A stretch of 64,000 nt of DNA from Myroides sp. 1354. GTDB taxonomy: Bacteria; Bacteroidota; Bacteroidia; Flavobacteriales; Flavobacteriaceae. The notes under the pieces are model-generated. The model saw only the letters and a program-made list of their open reading frames with translations. It did not search any database and was not told the origin of the DNA. Positions 41,932 through 50,121 of the stretch are shown here, in pieces (position 1 is the first letter of the stretch; each line of letters starts with the position of its first letter). The stretch spans positions 1-64,000 of the forward strand of contig NZ_JACAGN010000008.1 of NCBI RefSeq assembly GCF_030324495.1, given 5' to 3'. Both the position numbers and the translations under genes were made by a program.

Positions 41932-42657
41932 ATGAATGAGTTAGTCGTTCTAATTGTGGATGACGAGATGAAAGTTGCCGAAGTATTAAAACATCGATTG
42001 CTCAACAGCATTCGAACCCAACACAAAATGGTGTTTTATACCGCAAAATCAGTCGCCGAAGCAGTAAAAATGATTGATCAATACATGCCAGATTTAGTTT
42101 TCTTGGATATTCAGATGCCTAAAGAAAATGGATTGGCTTTGTTTGACTACTTTAAACAACCACTTTCATTCGAAGTGGTAATCACTAATGCCTATAGTCA
42201 ATACGCCTTAGAAGTATTGAATGAACATGCTTGTCTATACTATTTGTTGAAACCAATAGCGGTTGATAATTTACAGCAAGCGTATGACAAATTTGTAGAG
42301 AAAGAAGGACAGCAGTCTTTCATTAAGTTAATTAAAAACAACCAAAAACGAGAGGTTGTAGCTGTGGAGGATATCCTCTATTGTAAAGCAGACGATAATT
42401 ACTGTGAAATCTATCTACAAGATCAGAAATATTTGATATCCAAAACATTAGGAGCAGTGTCTTCGAAGTTGCAACACCCTCAATTTCATCGCGTTGGGCG
42501 TTCTTATGTGGTTAATATGAAGCATATTAAACATATTGAAATGGGAACAAACCGCATTGTTTTTAAGGATAAAGTTATTATTAATGAGCAAGAGATCCAT
42601 CATGATATTGTAGTTTCAGCTACTAAAATGAAAGAACTTAGATGGCTTGAAATATGA
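41932..42657 (+). CDS. LytTR response regulator
   Basis: 241 aa. Receiver domain with the acidic pair DD at 10-11, phospho-acceptor Asp59 (LVFLDIQMP) and LLKPIAVDNL with the conserved Lys. LytTR DNA-binding domain from about residue 130 (EDILYCKADDNYCEIYL, FHRVGRSYVVNMKHI). Its stop overlaps the kinase gene by 4 bp (ATGA), so the pair is co-translated. Confidence 0.95.
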   Translation: MNELVVLIVDDEMKVAEVLKHRLLNSIRTQHKMVFYTAKSVAEAVKMIDQYMPDLVFLDIQMPKENGLALFDYFKQPLSFEVVITNAYSQYALEVLNEHACLYYLLKPIAVDNLQQAYDKFVEKEGQQSFIKLIKNNQKREVVAVEDILYCKADDNYCEIYLQDQKYLISKTLGAVSSKLQHPQFHRVGRSYVVNMKHIKHIEMGTNRIVFKDKVIINEQEIHHDIVVSATKMKELRWLEI

Positions 42658-45614
42658 GGAATTGGTTTGGGTTTCTGCTATTTGTTTTGGCGTTTCCCTT
42701 GCTTTATGGACAAACAACGGTGACCAAACGTTATACAACGGAAGATGGGCTGATTGCCAATGATGTTCGAGCACTTTTGTTGGATTCTAGAGGGGTACTT
42801 TGGATTGGTTCTAGAGCCGGATTAAGCGTTCGACAACAGGGTAAAATTGCCATTGACAATGAATCCCTACAGTATCGCTATACGAATGTTACCAGTATTG
42901 TAGAAGATCAGCATCAGGGAATTTGGATCGGTAGCTATGGGCAGGGAATCTTGTACAAAGGCAGAAAAAAAACGCTTTTGTTTAACGAGAAATCAGGATT
43001 ATTTTCCACTCGAATTAATGCGCTTTTTGTTTCAGGGCGTACCTTGTATATTGGTACCTCTGAGGGAATTTGTAAGATTGATATTCCAACGTTGGAAATG
43101 GAGAAATACCAACCGAACAATATCCTTACCACTCCAAGTCCAGTTTCTAGTTTTTATCAAATTGACCAAACGGTTTTTGCTACGACGATTAATCACGGGG
43201 TTTTTCAAGTAGAAAGAGGAGCATTAATCCCAATCAGTGAAAATAAAGAAGTAGTTGCTTCTATTTTTGATGTAAAACACCAAACATTGGTATTGGGATT
43301 GAAGTTTGATTTAGAAATTCACCAGCTTCAGTCTGATCAAGCCATGGTGAAACACAGTATTAAAGGAACTCGCTTCTTTCAACAAGTAGAGGATAAAGTC
43401 TATTGGGTAGGAGCAGATATCTTAAATGAAGGAGGTGGAATTTATGCGTGGGATGGAAAACAAGTTGAAAAACTCAACCAGAAGTACGGCATCTTTAATG
43501 CAGAACTTTATAGCTTAGCTTATGATGCAAAACGGAATTTTTTGTATGTAGGCAGTAAGAAACAAGGTTTGTTTCAAGTCGATCTTACTTCTCCTTTGCG
43601 TTTTGATCCCCGTTTTGGCCCCATAGAAGCCATTACTTTATATCGAAATACTGTCTATGTGTTTGGTCAACAGGGACTTTGTTTGGTACGGGACAATCAG
43701 ATAACACATACCCTTGATAAAGCGGTGTTTAAAGCCTATCAATTGGCACATAATAAAAAGTTTATCGGATTGACCACTCGAGCGAATCATTTCTTTGAAC
43801 TAGAACATCAGATTCCAGCAGAACAAATTCAATTTTACAAAGCTATTCAAGGGGCAAATTCTATCTGGGTTAGTACGAATATTGGCTTGTTTCAGTTAAG
43901 CATTCAAGGACGTATTGAAAATTACTTTGGCATTCACACCTATCAATACGATTTTATTCAAGACAAGCTCTTGGAAACTGATCCTTATGGAGGAGTAAGA
44001 CTCTATCAAAGTATTGTTGATTTTCAATATAAATTCCTCGATCGTCAGGAGGGAAGTTTTGTCCCACGTGATATTGTTGCCATGCAAGCTATTGAAGATA
44101 AAATGTATTTGGCAGGTGCTTTGGATGGATTGTATATCTATGAAAATAATCAATTCCGTTCCTTGTTAAGTGAAGGAGTATTTGCTGAAAATCGATTGAA
44201 GTTTCTTGCAAAAGGAGAAGGAAAAACGCTATATGTAGCTACAGATTTTGGCGATATCTACTACTTAGATGTTAGTGGTCAAAATCCAAAAGTTATTCAA
44301 AAAATTCCACAACAAGCTATCTTAGGGCATGGAATAACCTTTTTACATTATTGTAAAAATCAATTATTAATTGGAACAAATAGAGGAATTACAGTATTAG
44401 ATCCAAAGGGAACCTTCTTGTTTGATACGGAACAAGGGCTGGATAACTACAACGTAAAAAGCAGTGCAATTTTAGGAAATCAATTAATTTTAGGAACAGA
44501 TGCCGGGTTATATACCTTAGATTTAGATTATTTTAAACCTCAATTAAAGGAGTATGATTTAGTTGTATCGTCGATTAAGGTGAATGAAACAAAACTGGAT
44601 TTGCAATCCCTAGGGTATGAGGGAAATAGAAAGTTAGTATTACCTTATGATCAAAATTCCATTTTTGTCAACTTTGTCCTCTTAGGAGCGAAGTATCCTG
44701 AAAAATTAAGGTTTCAATATCGCGTAAAACCAACAGAAGAATGGTTGGAATTAGAACAAAGTACGTTGTCATTGAATTATTTAAATAGTGGAGAATATCC
44801 CATTGAAATTAAGATTTACGATTATGATAAGGGAACTGTACAAATAAAAGCCTTATTGGATCTGACCATTATGCCTCCTTTTTATTATAGTTGGTGGTTT
44901 TTTAGTATGCTTGTTTTGGTGGGTATTGGTATCGTTGTCTTAGTTATACAGCGAATGAAACGCAGACAAGAAATTAAGGATAAACAGTTGCGTTATGAGA
45001 AGAAAGTGGCTGAATTAAAGGTGCTTTCGGTTCGAAGTCAGCTGAATACTCATTTTATTTTTAATGTATTAAGTTCTTTTCAATATTTTATTATCGCCCA
45101 CAAAGAAGAGGAAGCTTTATATTATTTAGAACGATTTGCCTCTTTAATTCGAAAAACACTAAATCTATCCATGGTGGAACAAGTGAGTTTAAAGGACGAA
45201 CTCGATTATATTTTGGGGTACTTTGAATTGGAAAATATGCGTTTGGATGAACGCGTTCAGTTGGAAATCGACTTAGATCCACAAGTGAATAAGTACCATA
45301 TCATGATTCCTCCTTTATTACTTCAACCATTTGTTGAAAATAGTTTAGTACATGCCTTTCCTGAGAGCATTGAGCATCCTAAAATAAAGGTAAACGTATA
45401 TCTAGAGGGACAGGATGTTATTCTCGAAGTCATAGACAATGGAATAGGGAAGCAAACAATGCCACAGTCACTGTCTAAACACGATTCTAAAGGATTGTTT
45501 TTAGTTAAAGAACGCATGAAAATGATTCAAGAATATTTAGAAGAACACATTAGTATCGAATCAACGACGGAAGGTACCCGTGTTCGACTGGTTTTGAAAC
45601 AGGCTTTGAATTAA
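42654..45614 (+). CDS. Beta-propeller sensor histidine kinase (LytS/YehU class)
   Basis: 986 aa. Signal peptide (residues 1-20, ending LLYGQ), then two-component-regulator propeller repeats over about 690 residues (patterns such as GLIANDVRALLLDSRGVLWIG), a Y_Y_Y-type domain, one membrane helix (about 742-765) and a His_kinase domain with phospho-acceptor His800 in LNTHFIFN. Here Thr stands where the family commonly has Pro. The catalytic domain has LQPFVENSLVHAF and IDNGIG. The large periplasmic sensor probably detects an extracellular or periplasmic ligand, with the LytTR protein as the output. Confidence 0.94.
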   Translation: MRNWFGFLLFVLAFPLLYGQTTVTKRYTTEDGLIANDVRALLLDSRGVLWIGSRAGLSVRQQGKIAIDNESLQYRYTNVTSIVEDQHQGIWIGSYGQGILYKGRKKTLLFNEKSGLFSTRINALFVSGRTLYIGTSEGICKIDIPTLEMEKYQPNNILTTPSPVSSFYQIDQTVFATTINHGVFQVERGALIPISENKEVVASIFDVKHQTLVLGLKFDLEIHQLQSDQAMVKHSIKGTRFFQQVEDKVYWVGADILNEGGGIYAWDGKQVEKLNQKYGIFNAELYSLAYDAKRNFLYVGSKKQGLFQVDLTSPLRFDPRFGPIEAITLYRNTVYVFGQQGLCLVRDNQITHTLDKAVFKAYQLAHNKKFIGLTTRANHFFELEHQIPAEQIQFYKAIQGANSIWVSTNIGLFQLSIQGRIENYFGIHTYQYDFIQDKLLETDPYGGVRLYQSIVDFQYKFLDRQEGSFVPRDIVAMQAIEDKMYLAGALDGLYIYENNQFRSLLSEGVFAENRLKFLAKGEGKTLYVATDFGDIYYLDVSGQNPKVIQKIPQQAILGHGITFLHYCKNQLLIGTNRGITVLDPKGTFLFDTEQGLDNYNVKSSAILGNQLILGTDAGLYTLDLDYFKPQLKEYDLVVSSIKVNETKLDLQSLGYEGNRKLVLPYDQNSIFVNFVLLGAKYPEKLRFQYRVKPTEEWLELEQSTLSLNYLNSGEYPIEIKIYDYDKGTVQIKALLDLTIMPPFYYSWWFFSMLVLVGIGIVVLVIQRMKRRQEIKDKQLRYEKKVAELKVLSVRSQLNTHFIFNVLSSFQYFIIAHKEEEALYYLERFASLIRKTLNLSMVEQVSLKDELDYILGYFELENMRLDERVQLEIDLDPQVNKYHIMIPPLLLQPFVENSLVHAFPESIEHPKIKVNVYLEGQDVILEVIDNGIGKQTMPQSLSKHDSKGLFLVKERMKMIQEYLEEHISIESTTEGTRVRLVLKQALN

Positions 45615-45743
45615 AGAAATCAAATAAAATCACGTCAATTATTTGTTAATAAAACGGAGGAATGACAGAAAGCATTGTATTATTGTGATTAAGCAATTGT
45701 ATTTCCTCAAGAAAGAGGATTTTGCTGATTTAATTCGAGTTTT

Positions 45744-46889
45744 ATGAAAGGACGATTGTTGTTTGTAGGGATTTTTATCGCTTATTTTTTAGCTAATATT
45801 TATTTGGGAATCCGCGTATATCCGTTGTTTGCCACACCCATTTGGAGTATTCAATTGCTCTATATTGTGTTGGTCGGTTTTTTAGTTGTATCACCTATTT
45901 TGTTTTTTGCTTTTCGAAAACGCGTTAGCGTACCTAAGGCAGCGCTGTTGTATAAGGTAGGAACGGGGTGGTTGATGTTGATTACCTATTCTTTTCTCTT
46001 GGCGTTGTTGTCTGATTTACTTCTTCTATTTACTGGAGATTTCATAGAAAGAGCAACAAATTTAGTTGTAAGTGCCCCTCAATTTCAAGCCGGATTTATT
46101 CTCGTAGGAACGATAGGTATTGCCATAATAGGAAATATCAATTACTATCGAAAGAAGGTGGTAAGACTTCAGTTAGAAACAGAAAAACCACTAGATCAAC
46201 CTTTGAAGATGGTTGTATTAAGTGATTTGCATCTGGGGCATGCGATAAGTAGAAAAGAACTAAAACGATGGGTAGAATTCATTAATGAGCAAGAAGCGGA
46301 CGTCGTTTTATTTGCAGGGGATGTTATTGATAATAGTTTATTGCCTTTGACTTATTATAAATTAGACGAGCTTTTACGTGAAATTAAAAGTAAGTATGGC
46401 GTATATGCTTGTTTGGGAAATCATGAGTATCTAGCAAATGTAGAAATGAGTTTAGCGTTTTTGCACAAAGCAAATATTACTGTTTTAAGAGATGAGGTTA
46501 TTGAAATCTTAGGAGGACAAATTCAATTGATTGGCAGAGATGATAAAACCAATCCCCATCGAAAGGCATTGCAAGATTTGGTTCAACCGAATCCCCATGT
46601 AGTGCAAATCGTATTGGATCATCAACCCTATAGCTTGGAAGTCGCTGCAGAGCAACAAGTCGATTTTCAGTTTTCAGGACATACACATCGCGGACAAGTT
46701 TGGCCATTTTCATGGATCACGGATTATCTGTTTGAACAATCTCACGGCTATCTCAAAAAAGAGCGTACACAGTACTATGTCAGTTCAGGATTGGGAATAT
46801 GGGGAGGTAGGTACCGTATCGGGACACAGTCTGAATACGTGATTGCCACCCTATATTCGAAGAGAAAAAACGAGAAAGTAATGGGTTAA
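45744..46889 (+). CDS. Membrane-bound metallophosphoesterase (YkuE-like)
   Basis: 381 aa. Four N-terminal membrane helices (within residues 1-135), then a calcineurin-type phosphoesterase domain with metal motifs SDLHLGH (160-166), AGDVIDN, LGNHEYL and SGHTHRGQ. All metal ligands are present. The substrate may be a lipid or nucleotide phosphate. It stands 129 bp after the histidine kinase. No terminator lies between, so weak co-transcription is possible. Confidence 0.92.
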   Translation: MKGRLLFVGIFIAYFLANIYLGIRVYPLFATPIWSIQLLYIVLVGFLVVSPILFFAFRKRVSVPKAALLYKVGTGWLMLITYSFLLALLSDLLLLFTGDFIERATNLVVSAPQFQAGFILVGTIGIAIIGNINYYRKKVVRLQLETEKPLDQPLKMVVLSDLHLGHAISRKELKRWVEFINEQEADVVLFAGDVIDNSLLPLTYYKLDELLREIKSKYGVYACLGNHEYLANVEMSLAFLHKANITVLRDEVIEILGGQIQLIGRDDKTNPHRKALQDLVQPNPHVVQIVLDHQPYSLEVAAEQQVDFQFSGHTHRGQVWPFSWITDYLFEQSHGYLKKERTQYYVSSGLGIWGGRYRIGTQSEYVIATLYSKRKNEKVMG

Positions 46890-46923
46890 AACCCTAGACT
46901 TTTTTTAATGGAGAATAAAAGGT

Positions 46924-46931
46924 TATTTTTG
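46924..46931 (+). promoter_or_regulatory. -7 promoter element of the ABC-F gene at 46948
   Basis: TATTTTTG matches TAnnTTTG, 16 nt before the GTG start. The spacing supports that start. Confidence 0.5.
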
Positions 46932-46947
46932 TCAAAATTTTGTTGAA

Positions 46948-48807
46948 GTGAATTATTTATCAGTAGAAAATATATCGAAATCTTTTGGGGCACATAACTT
47001 GTTTGAAAATGTGTCTTTTGGTATTAATAAAGATCAAAAGATTGCTTTTGTTGCAAAAAATGGATCGGGAAAGACGACGATTTTGCGAATTTTAACGGGA
47101 TCTGACCATCCAGATAGTGGACAGGTGGTGATGCGTAAAGGCATTCGCATGGAGTTTCTATCTCAAGAACCCAATCTTCAAGATGAATTGACTATCGAAG
47201 AAAGTATATTCGCTTCGGATAATGAAATTCTAAAGGTAATAGAAGCTTATGAAAAAGCATTGGAGAATCCTGAGGATCAAGAGGCTTATCAAAAAGCTTT
47301 TGAGCAAATGGATATTCACAATGCTTGGGATTTTGAAACCCAATACAAGCAGATTTTGTTCAAGTTAAAATTGGACGATTTAAAACTAAAAGTAAAAACA
47401 TTATCTGGTGGACAGAAAAAGCGTCTGGCTTTGGCAATCATCTTAATTAACAAACCTGATTTATTAATCTTAGATGAACCAACCAACCACTTAGATTTGG
47501 AAATGATTGAATGGTTGGAGAATTACTTCGCCAAAGAAAATATTACGTTATTCATGGTGACACACGACCGTTTTTTCTTAGAAAATGTGTGTAATGAGAT
47601 TATTGAATTAGATAATGGATTAATCTATCAGTATAAAGGAAATTATTCGTACTATCTAGAGAAAAAAGAAGAGCGAATTGCCGCTGAAAACGCGAGTATT
47701 GATAAAGCTCAGAATCTATTTGTCAAAGAATTGTCGTGGATGCGCAGACAACCGAAAGCGCGTACAACGAAGTCGAAATCGCGTATTGACGATTTCTATG
47801 TGATTAAAGAAAAAGCCCATAGCAGAAGAAAAGAGCACCAAGTGGAGCTGGAAATCAATATGGAACGCATGGGAAGTAAAGTTGTGGAATTGCATAAGTT
47901 GAATAAGTCATTCAATGGAAAGGTGATTTTAAACGACTTTAGTTATATGTTTAATCGAGGAGAGCGCATTGGAATCATCGGAAAAAACGGATCAGGTAAA
48001 TCGACGTTCCTAAATATTCTAACGCAAGCGATGAAACCCGATACAGGAAAAGTTGTGATTGGAGATACAATTAAGATTGGGTATTATACGCAAGGAGGAA
48101 TTACAATCAAACCCGAACAAAAGGTTATTGATGTAATCAAAGAATTTGGAGAGTATATTCCTTTAGCGAAAGGACGTTCTATTTCAGCAGGACAATTGTT
48201 AGAACGCTTTTTATTTGATCGTAAAAAGCAACATGATTTTGTAGAAAAACTAAGTGGAGGAGAGTTAAAGCGCTTGTATTTGTGTACAGTGTTGATTCAA
48301 AACCCCAATTTCTTGATTCTCGATGAGCCAACGAATGATTTGGATATCGTTACTTTAAACGTATTAGAGAGCTTCCTATTGGATTATCCGGGCTGTTTGG
48401 TTGTGGTTTCTCACGACCGTTATTTCATGGATAAGATTGTCGATCATTTATTTGTGTTTAGAGGAGAGGGAGAAATTGAAGATTTTCCAGGAAACTATTC
48501 AGATTTTAGAGCTTATGAAGACAGTATTGAACCTGTAAAAGAAGAAGCTCCGAAAGAAAAAGTAAATTGGAAAGAAAGTCAAGTAAAAAACGGATTGACT
48601 TTTCAGGAGCAAAAAGAATTGCAAAAGACAGAACGTGAAATGGCCAAATTAGAAGAACAAAAGCAAGTGATTGAGAAAGAATTTGCCGATGGAAAAGTAG
48701 GCGATGATCAAATTGAAACGAAAGCAAATCAGCTTCAAAAAATATTAAAAGAACTCGAAGAAAAAGAGGAAAAATGGTTCGAATTATCAGCCAAAATGGA
48801 AGGGTAA
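46948..48807 (+). CDS. ABC-F family ATPase (Uup-like)
   Basis: 619 aa, GTG start. Two ABC ATPase domains without membrane segments: first P-loop AKNGSGKTT (36-44) with Ala where Gly is usual, LSGGQKKR, LDEPTNHLD; second GKNGSGKST, LSGGELKR, LDEPTNDLD. A linker between the domains has the RRQPKARTTKSKSR motif that in ABC-F proteins contacts the ribosome. A C-terminal coiled coil of about 80 residues (after residue 530) is typical of Uup. It acts on translating ribosomes or DNA structure. Confidence 0.92.
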   Translation: MNYLSVENISKSFGAHNLFENVSFGINKDQKIAFVAKNGSGKTTILRILTGSDHPDSGQVVMRKGIRMEFLSQEPNLQDELTIEESIFASDNEILKVIEAYEKALENPEDQEAYQKAFEQMDIHNAWDFETQYKQILFKLKLDDLKLKVKTLSGGQKKRLALAIILINKPDLLILDEPTNHLDLEMIEWLENYFAKENITLFMVTHDRFFLENVCNEIIELDNGLIYQYKGNYSYYLEKKEERIAAENASIDKAQNLFVKELSWMRRQPKARTTKSKSRIDDFYVIKEKAHSRRKEHQVELEINMERMGSKVVELHKLNKSFNGKVILNDFSYMFNRGERIGIIGKNGSGKSTFLNILTQAMKPDTGKVVIGDTIKIGYYTQGGITIKPEQKVIDVIKEFGEYIPLAKGRSISAGQLLERFLFDRKKQHDFVEKLSGGELKRLYLCTVLIQNPNFLILDEPTNDLDIVTLNVLESFLLDYPGCLVVVSHDRYFMDKIVDHLFVFRGEGEIEDFPGNYSDFRAYEDSIEPVKEEAPKEKVNWKESQVKNGLTFQEQKELQKTEREMAKLEEQKQVIEKEFADGKVGDDQIETKANQLQKILKELEEKEEKWFELSAKMEG

Positions 48808-48828
48808 TTAAAGATGTAAAAACTGAAG

Positions 48829-48862
48829 AAAAGAGGGTGTAAAAATGGATTCACTCTCTTTT
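48829..48862 (+). terminator. Terminator after the Uup-like gene
   Basis: Stem AAAAGAGGGTG / CACTCTCTTTT with one G-U pair and a 12-nt loop, followed by more Ts. Confidence 0.85.
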
Positions 48863-49040
48863 TTTTTGTTTTTAAAACCAAATAAAGCTATAAAATATAG
48901 TGAAATTTTAAGATTTTAGCAAGAGTTAAAATGTTAAAGTTTTTCATTGTATCTCTTTGTTAATCAGGGTTTGTGTGTGAATGGAAGGTTAAGGGAATGT
49001 AATTTAACGATTAAAAAATAGGCAAATTTAAAAAAGAGGG

Positions 49041-49048
49041 TAACTTTG
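49041..49048 (+). promoter_or_regulatory. -7 promoter element of the lysozyme-like gene
   Basis: TAACTTTG matches TAnnTTTG, 46 nt before the ATG at 49095. It is followed by an in-frame GTG (49053) that would lie at the transcript start. Confidence 0.5.
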
Positions 49049-49094
49049 CGGAGTGAAATTTCAAGTGGTGACAGGGCTTGAGAAATTAATTTTA

Positions 49095-49745
49095 ATGAGG
49101 AAAAAATGTTCTTTTTTTATTGGCTTATTACTGCTTTTAGGTGGGGTTTTTTCGGGGTTCAAAAAGTATGAAGTCATACTGCTAGAACAGTATAAAATTG
49201 TACCAACAGAAGAGCTTTCTTACCATCTTCCGGAAGAAAAAATTACGGAAGTAGAGAAGGCTGAAGAAACTGCAGTAATACCATTTACAGGGAAAACCTA
49301 TATTGGTTTTAAACAAGCTTTAGGTGCACGTGAATCTAATGGTTTGTACCGAATTGTCAACTCTTTTGGTTACATAGGAAAATACCAATTTGGAAGGTTA
49401 GCTCTAAGATCAATAGGAATTTTTGATTCTGAAGAGTTTTTGAATGATCCGCAATTACAAGAAAAAGCATTTGATGCTTTGATTGCAAAAAACAAATGGA
49501 TTCTTAGAAACGAGATTAAAGCGTTCGAAGGACGAAGAATCGATGGGATCAGAATCACAGAGTCGGGGATATTAGCCGCTGCTCACTTAGGTGGAGCGGG
49601 ATCTGTGAGAAAATATTTAAGAAGTAATGGAGCTAATTCATTTAGCGATGGATACGGAACTTCAATCAAGACCTACTTGAAGAAATTTAGTGGGTATGAT
49701 GTTTCAGAAATTGATCCAGAAAAAAATGCATTAGTAATGCTGTAA
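49095..49745 (+). CDS. Exported lysozyme-like protein
   Basis: 216 aa from the ATG at 49095. This start gives a signal/anchor (MRKKCSFFIGLLLLLGG), whereas the GTG frame from 49053 adds 14 residues and lies almost on the promoter. After a low-complexity Glu-rich linker, a domain begins with ARESNGLYRIVNSFGYIGKYQFG. This E-S-N-G...GYIGKYQFG arrangement is typical of lysozyme-like muramidase folds (Glu as likely acid). An AAHLGGAGSVRKYL segment follows. It may be a periplasmic murein hydrolase. The family assignment is tentative. Confidence 0.7.
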   Translation: MRKKCSFFIGLLLLLGGVFSGFKKYEVILLEQYKIVPTEELSYHLPEEKITEVEKAEETAVIPFTGKTYIGFKQALGARESNGLYRIVNSFGYIGKYQFGRLALRSIGIFDSEEFLNDPQLQEKAFDALIAKNKWILRNEIKAFEGRRIDGIRITESGILAAAHLGGAGSVRKYLRSNGANSFSDGYGTSIKTYLKKFSGYDVSEIDPEKNALVML

Positions 49746-49752
49746 AAGTATA

Positions 49753-49782
49753 AAAAGGCGGTCTAGTTTTAGACCGCCTTTT
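49753..49782 (+). terminator. Terminator after the lysozyme-like gene
   Basis: A perfect 13-bp stem (AAAAGGCGGTCTA / TAGACCGCCTTTT) with a GTTT loop and a T-run, 8 bp after the stop codon. Confidence 0.94.
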
Positions 49783-49867
49783 TTTATGTCACTTTGCCCA
49801 AGCCATATAAAGTAACAATGAAACGAAGCGTTACACAAGATTGAAATTTTAAGGATTTCTCATTTTA

Positions 49868-49898
49868 TTTGGTAGATAAAAAATAATTTCTACCTTTA
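49868..49898 (+). promoter_or_regulatory. trpB attenuator promoter
   Basis: TTTG (49868-49871), 19-nt spacer, TACCTTTA (49891-49898), one base from the -7 consensus. It lies 21 bp before the leader-peptide ATG. Confidence 0.75.
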
Positions 49899-49918
49899 CA
49901 CCTTCAAAACAAAGAAAA

Positions 49919-50014
49919 ATGAATTTTGTACATGCAAATAATTGGTGGTGGAGCAACTTACGTCAAGACGTCGTGAGCTGTCCTACTATTGGTATGTATG
50001 AAGAAAAAATATAA
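49919..50014 (+). CDS. trpL: Trp leader peptide (31 aa, three Trp codons in tandem)
   Basis: Frame of 31 codons: ATG at 49919, three consecutive TGG codons at 49943-49951 (residues 9-11, NNWWWS), stop TAA at 50012. Tryptophan is rare in proteins, and a WWW run placed before a terminator and trpB is the classic mark of an attenuation leader peptide. Translation stalling at these codons in tryptophan shortage would alter RNA folding downstream. The rest of the peptide is unremarkable. Identified by context; not in any annotated set. Confidence 0.88.
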   Translation: MNFVHANNWWWSNLRQDVVSCPTIGMYEEKI

Positions 50015-50075
50015 CGGAAAGAGTATATTATTCCTACACCTCTAAGGGCTTGTCATCACGACAAGCCCTTTTTTT
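49950..50075 (+). promoter_or_regulatory. trpB transcription attenuator
   Basis: Candidate alternative RNA folds. (1) Early pairing GGAGC (49950-49954, at the last Trp codon) with GCTGTCC (49977-49983). (2) Antiterminator: GTCGTGA (49970-49976) with TCACGAC (50056-50062), extended by GTCCT (49980-49984) with AGGGC (50045-50049). (3) Terminator: AAGGGCTTGTC (50044-50054), loop ATCAC, GACAAGCCCTT (50060-50070), then Ts. Folds 2 and 3 exclude each other, as do 1 and 2. Ribosome stalling at the Trp codons would free the segment needed for fold 2. Confidence 0.8.
50044..50075 (+). terminator. Attenuator terminator upstream of trpB
   Basis: A perfect 11-bp GC-containing stem with a 5-nt loop and T-run, 47 bp before the trpB ATG. 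Lacking a gene between the leader peptide and trpB, it can only act to limit trpB transcription. Confidence 0.92.
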
Positions 50076-50121
50076 GTGCTCAAAATTTTTTAACTCAATC
50101 GCAAATTTAAAACAAACACAT

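Noticed and set aside
45662..45688. 8-codon frame (ATGACAGAAAGC..) with GGAGGA before it
   Set aside because: It is too short to support, and no context marks it as a leader peptide.
50050..50121. 24-residue extension of TrpB
   Set aside because: It would be read from inside the attenuator terminator hairpin. The ATG at 50122 begins at the conserved TrpB N-terminus.
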